Source of the DNA: Nilaparvata lugens
Taxonomy: Eukaryota > Arthropoda > Insecta > Hemiptera > Delphacidae
DNA length: 64,000 nucleotides
NCBI RefSeq assembly: GCF_014356525.2
Contig: NC_052512.1
Coordinates: forward strand, 2,111,114-2,175,113
Reading direction: 5' to 3'
Positions 20,437 to 30,785 of this stretch are shown piece after piece. The position numbers and the translations under genes are program-made. Each line of letters begins with the position of its first letter. Position 1 is the first letter of the stretch. Below the pieces are notes generated by a model. That model was not told where the DNA came from. It was given only the letters and a program-made list of their open reading frames with translations, and did not search any database.

Positions 20437-20868
20437 AAGCCGTGTCCACACTGAACAGATGTTCAACAAACATGTTTATTGAAACAGCAAATTTTATTAT
20501 GTTTGAAAAACAATGTTTGCCCGCGGTCAGTGTCGACGCATCACCGAACAAAATATTTATTAAGTGGGAAGAACAGGGGCCTGTTTCATAAAAATTTAGA
20601 AGTCCTGTAATACAGGAACAGCTGATTTTATCGGCTATATTGAGCATGTAATTGGAATGGTGATTCTCCTGTATTACAGGACTTGTAACTTTTATGAAAC
20701 AGGGACCTGGTTTTATGTTTTACAGCTGTCAACACTGAAAATTAAACAATGATTGTTCAAACTTTTTTAAATGTTTGAACAATGATTGTTCAAACTTTTT
20801 TAAATGTTTGTTCCTAAGCTCCTCAACAAACATGTTTGCCGAACATGTGTTCAGTTTGGACACGGCTT
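20437..20868. repeat. Hairpin MITE with AAGCCGTGTCC ends
   Basis: AAGCCGTGTCCACACTGAAC pairs with TTCAGTTTGGACACGGCTT. The inner arms share CAACAAACATGTTT. It is interrupted by a second hairpin at 20578-20706. A local direct repeat (about 32 bp, twice, containing CAATGATTGTTCAAAC) lies near 20743-20810. Confidence 0.8.
20578..20706. repeat. Nested hairpin repeat, CCTGTTTCATAAA arms
   Basis: CCTGTTTCATAAAAATTTAG pairs imperfectly with AACTTTTATGAAACAGG, and TCCTGTAATACAGG pairs with CCTGTATTACAGGA. It sits inside the 20437-20868 hairpin. Confidence 0.75.
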
Positions 20869-21639
20869 TATGATAAAAAGTTCAGTGTTATACTGAGAAA
20901 TGTTTTGTAAAATATGCGTTTATAAAATGTTGAGCAGTTGTATGCTTAAGCTGCACATACACTAGATATTCATGGCATGATTCTCAATAATGATACTATG
21001 GTCCAAATAAAATAACTTGAGACGTGGCCCTCCACCCAAACAAATAAAAGCGTTCAAAATTGTGTAAAATTGCGACTTTCTCGGATTTCATAGAAGATAG
21101 AGTTCTCTACATGCTAGTATTTTTTTATTTGAAAATTTAAGTTGTTGGTAAAATTAAAACTTGATTTTTTCTATTCGAAATAATTTCAATTTAAATCAAA
21201 TGAAATTTCGAACATGACGAAAAAAATTGATCACGACACCAACAGATAGGATACATTTTCTCCGTTATTTTGATAGGAAATCTTACTTGTTACAACATTT
21301 ATGATTCAGGGAGGAAGGATATTAGAAGAAAATTATCGCGTTTTTTCAGTTCTGTGGTTGAATGAGGAATTCGCAGTTTTACACAATTTGGCAACGCTGT
21401 TATTTCTTCATGTGAAGAGACTAGTAACAACTTATTTTATTCAGGCTACTATAAGAGTATAGTGTGTGGGAGCAAGGAAGATGCATGAAAAATGTAACGC
21501 TCGTCATCTGATCAGAGCTCTTCATGGTCGACTAGCAGGTAACCCGTGCTCCGCAAGGGTCTACTTAAAAACTTGACTAACTGAAAACTTGACGTATTAC
21601 AATTTTCCATTTCGAGCTAGATTATTACTGCCTTCATTA

Positions 21640-21775
21640 AGGTGCGTACCGTACAGACTAGACGCCATTACCACACGCATTTTGCTTTTCATCAGCTGAT
21701 GCTATATGCTTATTATATCTCATCAGCTGATGATTAGCGAAATGCGCGTGTTCGTGGCGCTTAAGTCAGCACACA
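21640..21775. repeat. Imperfect hairpin, GGTGCGTAC family
   Basis: Starts AAGGTGCGTACCGTACAGAC. Its core is an inverted repeat around CATCAGCTGATG. Related to the better-preserved hairpin at 33255-33417. Duplicate at about 52711-52846. Confidence 0.6.
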
Positions 21776-22201
21776 TCTTTATGGCGTTAATTTGATTTGA
21801 CATTATAATTGACTTGACATCTTACTACATTAGCTCCATGTAAATTATTGACAAAAGAGTTGTCGATATTCCTACATGAATTAAGAAATTTTCAATTCAA
21901 TCAATTTGTATATCACTTGAGATTCATTGTAGAATGTATCGGGCAATAACGAAATTTCCGGAAAATTCTTGATAAAATGTTGAATGTAGAGTACAGACCT
22001 ACCTTGGGATAAGTACAGCCTAGAATGTTACCTTTAATATAGGTTGATTTACCCTCAACATGTTTCCATTGTATTCAGAATGTCAACTGTATTTTCGTTT
22101 GAAATGTAGCTTAATGAGCATGTGACATTTGTAAGTGTTGTACAACTGAATAAACTGTAACAATTGCAATGTTTTTTTATTAATTTCTTGGATTCCATTA
22201 A

Positions 22202-22348
22202 GGACCGGTTTCCGAGCTCGGGATTTAGCCAAGTTCTATACTTCAAACAGCTGGAGTCAGAAAATTGGCTTTCCGAAACTAGGCGTAATCGAAGTCCACG
22301 TTTGTATTAAATTTAAGAAAAATAGAAAATTGAACACAAAATAAAATG
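22202..22348. mobile_element. Truncated 'GGTTTCCGAGCTCGGG' MITE
   Basis: Starts with GGACCGGTTTCCGAGCTCGG but is cut at AAAATG (22343-22348), where it joins mariner-like sequence. The intact counterpart in the second copy is 53273-53626. Confidence 0.85.
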
Positions 22349-23092
22349 GCGGCATATTGAAATTGTTACCAATTCGCTTCCTATAAAAACTACTTTGATG
22401 AGTTATTATCTGATTTGTTTACTATGTTGTGGTAGTCTTGGCTCATTTGATGATACCAGAAATGGATTTAACAGTCTCCCAACAAGATGTTGCTCCACCT
22501 CATTTCGCAAATCATGTCAAGCAATTACTAAATGACAAACTTCATGGCCGTTGGATTGATCGTGGAAGTGATTTTTTAGATTGGCCACCCCGATCACCAG
22601 ATTCAACAGTTTGTGACTTATTTTTATGGGGTTACTTGAAGGGAAAGTTTATACCCATAGCTTCAATGATGAGGAACTAAAACGATAAATAGAAGAGGAA
22701 CATCTCTGGATACCGCGGAGGTTCTTTGTAAGAGCTTACGAATCATTTCTTGAGCGCTGTTATCAGTGTGTTGCTGTGGATGGATTTCAATTTGAATAAT
22801 ATAGGTCTTGAAGGTTTTTCATTAGGCTATGTTCTAGGTTTTTCATTTAAGTCATATTGCCCTAAAGTGCAACAATAAAAATATTTAAAAAACCAAAAAC
22901 ACCTTTTTAATGTTCTTAAAGTATCGTTTTTCAATTTGCCTCCATTTTGTTTCTACGAAGGTTAGGGAGTTTAAATTTTCCAGAATATTTTTAGAACCTA
23001 CTTTGTAAACTGTGTAAAGTTTATAAAAGTTCGGTGCATGAATAGGCACTTAATATAAAATCAAACATGTAAACCTCTTCGTAGGACACGGT
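22343..23092 (+). mobile_element. Mariner-like element lacking its left end
   Basis: The right terminal inverted repeat (ends CTCTTCGTAGGACACGGT) is present. The left one was lost in the 920-bp deletion, which fused this element to a MITE. The full version is at 54189-55063. Confidence 0.75.
22429..22680 (+). pseudogene. Mariner-type transposase fragment (catalytic core)
   Basis: Reads QQDVAPPHFANHV, then a DWPPRSPD block and CDLFLWGYLKGKF. These match the second and third catalytic regions of insect Tc1/mariner-superfamily transposases: the D of QQD and the D before LFLWG. There is no N-terminal domain, no continuous start, and the frame ends early. A 20-base stretch near 22456 is absent from the twin copy. 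Confidence 0.75.
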
Positions 23093-23339
23093 AATATATC
23101 AGCGAACGATATTTTCACAAGAATTTACTTGACATTTAATCATGATATGAACTAATTAATTATTGGCTCAGGTCTTGAAAAACTGAAAAGTGTTATAATG
23201 TATAGTCTACCTGAGAAAATTCTTACAAAAAAATAGAACGAAATGTTTTACAAAACATACATTGGTCATGAATTTAATTATGCTACAATTATGCTAAAGT
23301 GTATTCAACCAAATTTTGACATTCCTTTTCAGTAAGCGC

Positions 23340-23569
23340 ATATTAACAAACTCATCACAATTATCTTAATCATTGCAAAGCTAACTTGCTGCAACTAAAT
23401 TCGGGCCCCGGTCATTCTATGTAACTAAATTTTGAGCTATGTAAGAAAACAACAAAAGTTTGGCACTCACCATTAAAACAATATTTAAACTTCAACTCTT
23501 CAGAAACACTCAAACATAATTTAAAAAAAATCACACGCATAAATAATTTCCTGATTCTACTCCTACTAC
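23340..23569. repeat. Left part of repeat 'R', split by piggyBac
   Basis: Contains AACTTGCTGCAACTAAATTC and a 'ggtcattctatgtaactaaa' block. It matches 47585-47805 closely. The remainder of the repeat resumes at 27445. Confidence 0.75.
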
Positions 23570-24019
23570 CTTGACTGCCATACAGGAATTTACAAAGTGC
23601 ACTTACAGGCCATGAGACCCCAACTGGGATCTCACCCGATCGTCACAACTGGCCATGAGACTCCAAATGGGATCTCATGCAAGGCTTTCTTCAATCGCTC
23701 TGTGATCACATATGGAGTCTCAATCCACATGTTTTGAATGATATTCCTCTTCTACAGTTTCCGATCTTTAAAATGGTATGTTTAGCAAAAGAATAACTGC
23801 TATGCAGAATTAAATATTGAGACTCAAATATCAACAAATATTTTTGAGCTTTTGTCAACTTTTACACTCAAACCTATGACTATTCCATCAATTTCGACAA
23901 TATAAAGAAAAGTTGGTACAACTGATCTAGTACAGCTGGAACCGTTGTGTTCTTCACGCGGTTTTTCGATGAATTCTAACCTATAAAAATGTTTTTCAGT
24001 TTCGAGTTTGACCACACGT

Positions 24020-25515
24020 GTATTTTTTTTTCAATTCGTTTATTTCCACTTGGCATACAATACATGTACATTCAACATTCATGTCATGTACATGACATTC
24101 AACAAAACAAGAATCACATTTTTACAAAAACAGTAAAAAGAACATATTGATTGAGTGGAATTCCCCCAGTAAGACTATGCGTCTGAGATTGGGGGACAGT
24201 TCCTGCAAGCAGTATTATTCAATAAGTAGTTATATGGTATTATATTACTATAAATTACAATATGTGTGATTAAAATTACACAACTAAGATTCAGATAACA
24301 GTAGGTGAATTATAAGTGATAACATAATAATATAGTGTTGGGTGTAGCTTGATATCTAGAGTGGGAGAGCAAGAGGACCCAAAAGCCGGAGGTAATTTAT
24401 TGTTTTATAACCTCTATTATGTTTTTGAACTATAAATACTTGAAAGTGAGGTATGAGTGTATAAATGAATTTAGCATTTCGAAATATTAATGTATAAAGC
24501 TATTCCCCAATGCATTTACTCTTGCTAGGTGTAAGGTGAGTGAATTAGCCTCTCAGCTCCAATCCAGCCTATGCTGAAGAGCCATTTCTTCAACGAGCTT
24601 TTAAAAATCACATTGCTGCTGCTCTCGGCCTCCCTCACATTATCTGGAGCATTCTGTATAAAATCTGAGCTAAATAGTATGGTGATTTGAGTTCAGTTCC
24701 GTGTATCAATCTAGGTATATAATATCCATGGTTGTTCCTATGTCGTGTTTGATAATTATGTTCGATATTGATGAATAGATCTGCTTTATTTTTCCTAATA
24801 TAACTGACTAATGTTTTGATGTATAGTTGTCTGATGTTGAGCACAGGGAAGTCCGAGAACAGCAGCGCTGTGGGGTATCTTGATTCCTTTTTCAGAATTG
24901 TTTTTATAATTGTTCTCTGGGTGACAGCAAGAGGTTCAAGATCTGCAAACGACACTCCCCCCCCCCAAACAATAATGCCATACTCCAATACTGACTGTGC
25001 ATAGGCATGATAGATCCTCCTGCACAGTCTGATATTCAGCAAATGGCTCAATTGGGAAAACCCATACAACAATCTTATCAGTCTCTGTTTTAAACACTGA
25101 ATATAAGGAACCCAACTCAGACGATAATCAAACATGACCCCAAGATACTTATACTGGTCCACTCTATTAATAGATCCACAAGAGCAGGTTGACGATCCTA
25201 TATTTCTACAGGAGTGCATCTTGATTTGCCTTGAGCATGGGTCTGGTTGATTCCTGGTCACAATGGGCATATATTTGGTTTTGCTCCAGTTTACTGATAG
25301 ACTATTGTGGTCAAACCAATTTTTAATTTTTGATAGGTCAGAACAGGCATTCTCATAGGCTTCTTCCCACTTTCTACCTGCTGAAATAACAATTGTATCA
25401 TCAGCAAATAGGAGTACTTTGCTTCTTGTGTTCAGTTGGGAAATGTTGTTAATGTAAATCAGGAACAATATTGGGCCCAGGGTGCTGCCCTGAATGACAC
25501 CGTATTTTCTTTTGA
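24020..25515 (-). mobile_element. 5'-truncated LINE inserted in the piggyBac element
   Basis: The 3' end is marked on the + strand by a T run at about 24025-24032. The reverse transcriptase frame reads from about 25510 down to 24635, starting GVIQGSTLGPILFLIYINN and including the FADDT catalytic box. It ends in the LINE-type C-terminus, which includes YAQSVLEYGIIVWG. Everything upstream of the late RT domain is missing. The second copy is at 55991-57486. Confidence 0.8.
24635..25510 (-). pseudogene. Reverse transcriptase C-terminal half (CR1/Jockey-group LINE)
   Basis: About 290 residues with no internal stop: QGSTLGPILF (RT box 4), LLFADDTIVIS (catalytic YxDD-type box, here FADD), NWSKTKYM, the YKYLGVMFDYRLSW block and a connection/C-terminal region. 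The palm box with the first catalytic aspartate, the endonuclease and ORF1 are absent, so it cannot be active. The long open frame suggests recent insertion. Confidence 0.8.
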
Positions 25516-25570
25516 AAATAGTGCAGTGATAGTGAAGTTATTTCCGTGTCAAGTTAGTATCGGTATTGAT

Positions 25571-26996
25571 ATGGAAGCTCAAGAAATTTATGATTGTTTG
25601 ATGAATATCAGTGATGATGATGATGACATTCTTGATTCCGACTTGGACCCAGAATTTCTCCCCAGTGGCAATGACAGTGATGGTAATTTCAGTGACAATA
25701 ACGAAGAACCTAATGAAATTGAATCAAATGATGAGATTGATGATTCAGATAATATAAATAATACTGATCTAGACTTATTGACTTGGGGTAATGATGATGG
25801 AGTTCGAGAAGATTTTATTTATGATCACTCTGTTACTAGTGTAGGAATAAATCCAGATCTGATTGACACATCGAATGATGGAACTCCTATAGACTTTTTA
25901 TCTTTATTTTTAGATGATGACATAATTAGTACAATAGTACAAGTTCTATAGTGCTAGAAACTAATAAGTATGCTGATAAACAACTTGCACAACGTTCATC
26001 AGAACATGCAAGAATAACAAAATGGATTCCCACTGATTCAGGTGAACTTAAAATTTGGTTTGGGATTGTACCATGAATGGGTTTGGTGAAGTTGCCTGCT
26101 ATTGAAAATTACTGGAGTAGATCAGAAACACTTTCAACTAATGTATCAAAATACATGTCAAGAAAACGCTTTGAATTATTACTTAACATTCATTTTTGTG
26201 ATGAAAGCATATATGCTGCGAGTACAACTAAAGTGAGGAAAGTGAGGCCATTGGTTGAGAAATTCAACTGGTGCTATCAACCTGAAAAAGATGTGGTTAT
26301 CGATGAATCAATAATCCCATTTACAGGACGTCTTTCGTTCAAACAGTTTATAAAAAACAAAAGACATCGTTACGGCATAAAAATTTGTGCACCACCTTAT
26401 TATACTTTGGGGATGAAAATTTACAGTGGTAAATAGCTGAAAATTCGCGAAATATGACGTTATGGAATTGGTTGAACCATACCTGAATACGGGAAGGACT
26501 CTCTTCACAGAAAATTTCTACACCAGTTTGGACTTGGCTAATGAGTTACAAGGTAAGGAAAAACATCTTGTAGGGACACTCCGCTCTAATAGGAAATACA
26601 ATCCAAAAGATTTGGTCAAAAAGAAGCTGAAAAAAGGAGAATTTATATAATTGTAAAGTTCATCAAATGTTATGGTTTGTAAGTGGAAAGATAAAAGAGA
26701 CATTCTTATGCTAAGTACAATTGACAAGCCGAGAATGATTGAAATTGAAAAACGAGGTAGGGTGGTTTCAAAACCAGAAGTTGTGATGAATTATAATACA
26801 GGTAAGGCTTCGATTGATCTTGCTGATCAACTGTCTTCTTACAGCTCGCTGTGCTCCCTGCTACTCACAATATGTAGCAACTTATGGCAGGAAACTTGCC
26901 CAATCAAGGTCAAAGAAGACACGAACAAAATGTTCAACTTGTAACATTTTTTATTGTCAAGACTACTTCTATAATGCACATAAAGTGCGCAAGTGA
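25571..26996 (+). pseudogene. piggyBac (PGBD-type) transposase, broken
   Basis: Cut-and-paste DDD transposase relic. 25571-25948 encodes the acidic, D/E/S/N-rich N-terminus. A frameshift near 25945 is followed by ETNKYADKQ, the conserved W-PTD region, then MGLVKLPAIENYWSR after a TGA at 26073-26075. DVVIDESIIPF (about 26292-26322) holds the first catalytic Asp. The second motif reads FTENFYTS where DNFYTS is expected, so that Asp is Glu. The third region, SIDLADQ (about 26812), follows further breaks. The basic, Cys-rich C-terminus (RTKCSTCNIFYCQDYF) follows in another frame up to 26996, but much of the linking insertion-domain sequence is deleted. Inactive. Confidence 0.85.
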
Positions 26997-27444
26997 AAAG
27001 GAATTCATTGAGTATTATTTATGAAGAAACTGTTGTAAATGTTTATTTTTCAATTGTGACTAATTTTTTAATAAATATAATAACTTGCTATTCACAATTA
27101 CCATTTTTTATTCTTACAATTATCTCTTACTCCTTGATAAATGATTGATTCCCACCAAAACCTCATTTATTAGTTTATACTCCCAAAAAGCTCCATGATT
27201 ACTAGAGTTGCTTGAAACATATGGCACTGGGAGGCCATGAGATCACATATGGGGTCTCAGGCTTTAGAACGCTTGGAATTGTTTTTCTGCACATTATTGA
27301 ATACGAAATGACACACAAAATTCATTATTATCAATTTAAGATGTCTTATGCTTGTGACCAGGTGTAACACTTCATAGTTTTTCAGCATGGCCCACAGTGA
27401 CAATCGACCGAGACCCCAATTGGGGTCTCATGGCAGTCAAGTTG

Positions 27445-28085
27445 TTAAATTTGATTTCCTATTCAACTAGATAAAAATTACTGGTAACTGAAACTTGTCA
27501 ATTTATTCCTCTGAATGGTAAATGAACCCATTCAGAGGAACGAGGCTCGCACACCGTTACATGATGTTTTCCCAGTTACGTCTCACTTCGAAAATTTTAC
27601 GGGCTTTTTCACTGAAAATTATTCTCCCTCCACGAGCGTCGAGCATAACTTCCAGTGGAAAAGCCAAAGCTGCAAAAAGGTCAACGCTTGTACAATTCAC
27701 AAATACAGCAGCTTCTTCGACATGAAATTGAAAATGCACGAAAATTGCTCTAATTTCAACAACTATGCAGCAAGTTAGCAAATTCAATAAAAACATGGTC
27801 AATTCTCACATTAAAACTCAAAGTTCAATATAAAGTAAAAATCAAAGTTCATTCAGCTCAATAACAGCTAAGAATATAAGGTACACAAAAACAATTTCAA
27901 TACTTGTTTGAAATTGACATTTGAAAATGCACGAAAATTGCTCCAATTTCAACAACTATGCAGCAAGTTAGCAAATTCAATAAAAACATGGTCAATTCTC
28001 ACATTAAAACTCAAAGTTCAATATGAAGTAAAAATCAAAGTTCATTCAGCTCGATAACAGCTAAGAATATAAGGTACAAAAAAAC
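27445..28085. repeat. Right part of repeat 'R' with a 193-bp tandem duplication
   Basis: Continues the 23340-23569 repeat and matches 47810-48260. Both strands have open frames. The - strand frame (VDLFAALAFPLEV, IIFSEKA) is conserved in the 47869-48123 copy with mostly conservative changes. A segment beginning GAAAATGCACGAAAATTGCT at 27730 recurs at 27923 and is repeated through to about 28085. Family unknown. Confidence 0.65.
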
Positions 28086-28829
28086 TAATACAATACTACC
28101 TTCTCAATATTCACACTATTACACCATTATCTTCAATCATTATAAATTAAATATATTTTGGAATGTGTCAGTTGGTGAGTACTAATTTTGCTTTCATTCA
28201 ACTTTTCAAAATTCTATTAATATTAAACTGTTTGTTTCTTCCTTTTAAGTGAAAATTTATAAATGGAATGAATGTGCACATAACCTCAATTTAAAATTAT
28301 AAAGTTTTAGATTTTCTGAATTTTTCGTAACTCATTCTGATTCCTTCAAATTGTATTTTTCAACCGATATAATTGATAAAAAAGCTATTCACATAATGTT
28401 ATTTCAATAAATTTCCTTATAGACTAGTTAGTTGATGTCTAACCTAAAAAGTCAGGAAATTTATACCCTACTGTACTTTGTTTGAGTGACCGTAGATAAA
28501 ATAGTGTATACAAATGTTTTATATGGTCTTCAAAGCACTCGTTTGAATGTTTAAGACACGGTTCATACGCTAGCATCGCTCACTTGTGTCTTAACTCTAC
28601 TCGTACATCCAACTCGTGCTTTAAAGACCCCGGTTATATAAAACTACTATTATAACATTGAAAAAGGTTTGATCAAAATAAACCTTTATTGGAAATGTTA
28701 AATAAGTCGAATCAAAAGACTAGTATCCTCGACTGGAGTTGTACTAGCGTGAGGTGTACGCTAGCGTGAGTAGTGCCTTACATTACTGGATAGATAACAG
28801 TAACAGACACAAGTAGCCTGATAAAAGTA
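28086..28829. other. AT-rich non-coding stretch
   Basis: Nothing recognised apart from a short GCTAGC-containing inverted motif near 28741-28762. Confidence 0.5.
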
Positions 28830-29179
28830 CAGGGTTGGGCAGGGAGGTATGGATGATTTAAAATGACATTTACACAACACTCATTTTTAAACAAAACTCA
28901 AAATTTATTTTTTTAGTGTGTACCTTGGATGTTGGTTGCCATTATATAAAATTTAAACACATTTTTAATTTTTAGAAAAAAAAATTGAAACATTTATTAT
29001 GTAGGCTACGAAAAATAACTTACGTTAAATGCTATCCGTTTTTGTCTTAACAATTATTTAGTAATATTACAATTAAAACATTACTAACAATGACCACATA
29101 ACTTGTCAAAGTGGTCATATCATTTCCAAAATAAATGATGGAAATAAAATTATTTATTTATTATTTTTGTCCGTATTCA

Positions 29180-29525
29180 CTCCTGTAGATGTTGTGAGAA
29201 GTTGTCCATGCTCCTCTGAAGCATTGCACGTGGTACCGCTCGAACTTCGTGTGTTATTGTTTCACTCAGGGCTTCAAGGGTTCGTGGTTTGTTCATGTAT
29301 ACACGTGCTTTTAGGTAGCCCTAAGAATAGTCACAAGATGACAGGTCCGGTGACCGAGGAGGCCACTCCACATCTCCACGCAACAAGATGAGGCGTCCGT
29401 GGAAGGCATACCTTAGAAATTCCATAGCTGCTCTCGATTTATGGCATGTCACCCCATCTTGTTGAAAACATACATTATTTACGTTGATAAGTCGTCTTCT
29501 CAATTTGGCAGAAGAAATTCACGCA
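29180..29525 (-). pseudogene. Mariner-type transposase fragment
   Basis: - strand frames give VCFQQDGVTCHKSRAAMEF, then DVEWPPRSPDLSSCDY. After a frame change comes the YMNKPRTLEALSETITHEVR C-terminus with LQRSMDNFSQHLQECI. The catalytic pattern is QQD...RSPD..CD, as in the 22429-22680 fragment. Interrupted by stops and frameshifts. The N-terminal half is missing. Confidence 0.75.
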
Positions 29526-29607
29526 GAATCGTTAGATAACGATCCGAGTTGACAGTGACGGTTCGACCGTTTTCTCGAAAAAATAAGTGTCAATAATAAG
29601 TTTTATG

Positions 29608-29800
29608 GGACTACCTGAATGCTCGTGTATACATGAACAAACCACGAATCCTTGAAGCCCTGAGTGAAACAATAACACTGGAAATTCGAGCGGTACCATG
29701 TGCAATGCTTCAGAGGAGTATGGAAAACTTCTCACAACATCTACAGGAGTGTGTGGACAAAAACGGACAGCATGTAACAAATGTTAGTTTTCGTAAATAA
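29608..29800 (+). pseudogene. Second, inverted copy of the transposase C-terminus
   Basis: Encodes YMNKPRILEALSETIT, IRAVPCAMLQRSMENF and SQHLQECV on the + strand, the mirror of the left arm. This is the feature that shows the element is a fold-back derivative and not a normal mariner. Confidence 0.75.
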
Positions 29801-30307
29801 TCAATGTTTTATTTTTTCCTCTTTTTATTTATTTATTCATTTATTGTATAAAATACTATAATCATAATATAATTATGACATTGGAGGAGAAACTAGGTTG
29901 AGCCTGTATTATTTCTCCCCAAAAATGTTGATAAAATGTTAATGTTATGATTGTATTAACACACTGCTTCGTCAATTGATTTTCGGTCTAGGAATAATGA
30001 TTTGAAAATTTTTAATTTTGAAGGTTGACATACCTAATAATTTCAATGAATCACAGAATTTATCATAAAAAATTAAGAACTTGAGAAATATTGCACTTAT
30101 TTGAATACAAAATTACAAACCTACTCACTAATAATAAGTTACAGCTGATTAATTTTTATAATGGCAACATCCAAGGTACACACTGAGAAATAAATTTTGA
30201 GTCTCAAATAAAAATAAGTGTGTAACTGTTATTTTAAATCATCCATACCTCCTTGCCCAACCCTGTATTATATAGTACGAGAGTCCGCATTTGAATTTTG
30301 CTATGTA

Positions 30308-30496
30308 AAGCTGCGTTTACACTAGAGTTATTAACAAAATGTTAATAGCTTAATCCTTATAGACTTTATTAGATTGAACATAACTTATCATGCACATGAT
30401 GAACATATTTGTTTGTCAAGTTCCGTTCAATCTAATAGAATCTATAAGGATTAAGTTATTAACATTTTGTTGATAACTTCTGTGTAAACGCAGCTT
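30308..30496. repeat. Hairpin MITE, 'AAGCTGCGTTTACA' family, copy 3
   Basis: AAGCTGCGTTTACACTAGAG pairs with TGTGTAAACGCAGCTT, with internal ATCCTTATAGA blocks. It lies about 290 bases past the NDUFA13 stop codon. The twin is at 62279-62467. Confidence 0.85.
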
Positions 30497-30785
30497 AATG
30501 GTGTGCACACATTAGTTAGTCAATACAAGACTAGTCACGTTTAGTCACAATACTTCACATAGTTGCTTAAGGAGTCATGTCTAATTGCAATGACTAATCA
30601 GTGTGTGTTGCGTCATAAGCAGCAATGTGAAGTATTGTGACAAAACGGTACTAGTCTTATCTTTACTAACTGGTGTGTGCCTAGCCTAAGAGAGTCCACG
30701 CTAAATGGGTTAGTATTAAATTCGATCGTATGTAATGTGAGTTAATATTGTAGTATTGCTACTAGTCTACTACGCACCTTTGAAT

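Larger units (their letters stand above)
23570..27441 (+). mobile_element. piggyBac-like DNA transposon (3.9 kb, degenerate)
   Basis: Terminal inverted repeats CTTGACTGCCAT (23570-23581) and ATGGCAGTCAAG (27430-27441). Subterminal palindromic motifs of the type GAGACCCCAATTGGGGTCTC occur near both ends: about 23611-23635, 23651-23679 and 23702-23723 on the left, 27234-27262 and 27408-27432 on the right. The interior carries a broken PGBD-type transposase and a reverse-oriented truncated LINE. A TTAA follows the right end at 27444-27447; a matching left TTAA is not visible, so the target site is decayed or my left boundary is off by a few bases. Confidence 0.75.
28830..30265. mobile_element. 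Fold-back mariner-like element (1,436 bp, TA-flanked)
   Basis: Ends CAGGGTTGGGCAGGGAGGTA and TACCTCCTTGCCCAACCCTG, each flanked by TA. Inverted homology is not limited to the ends. The left arm (to about 29316) and the right arm (from about 29608) both contain the transposase C-terminus (YMNKPRTLEALSETIT and YMNKPRILEALSETIT), in opposite orientations. The middle (about 29317-29607) holds a single - strand catalytic fragment. A LINE-like T-rich tail at 29821-29930 interrupts the right arm. The twin is at 60801-62236. Confidence 0.8.

Noticed and set aside
25436..25951. Treating the whole 171-codon frame as the piggyBac N-terminus
   Set aside because: The first 45 codons are antisense to the LINE RT. 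The acidic transposase N-terminus starts at the ATG at 25571.
23570..27441. Two functional piggyBac transposase genes in the window (with 55541-59412)
   Set aside because: Both carry the same frameshift, stops and internal loss, so neither can make a full transposase.
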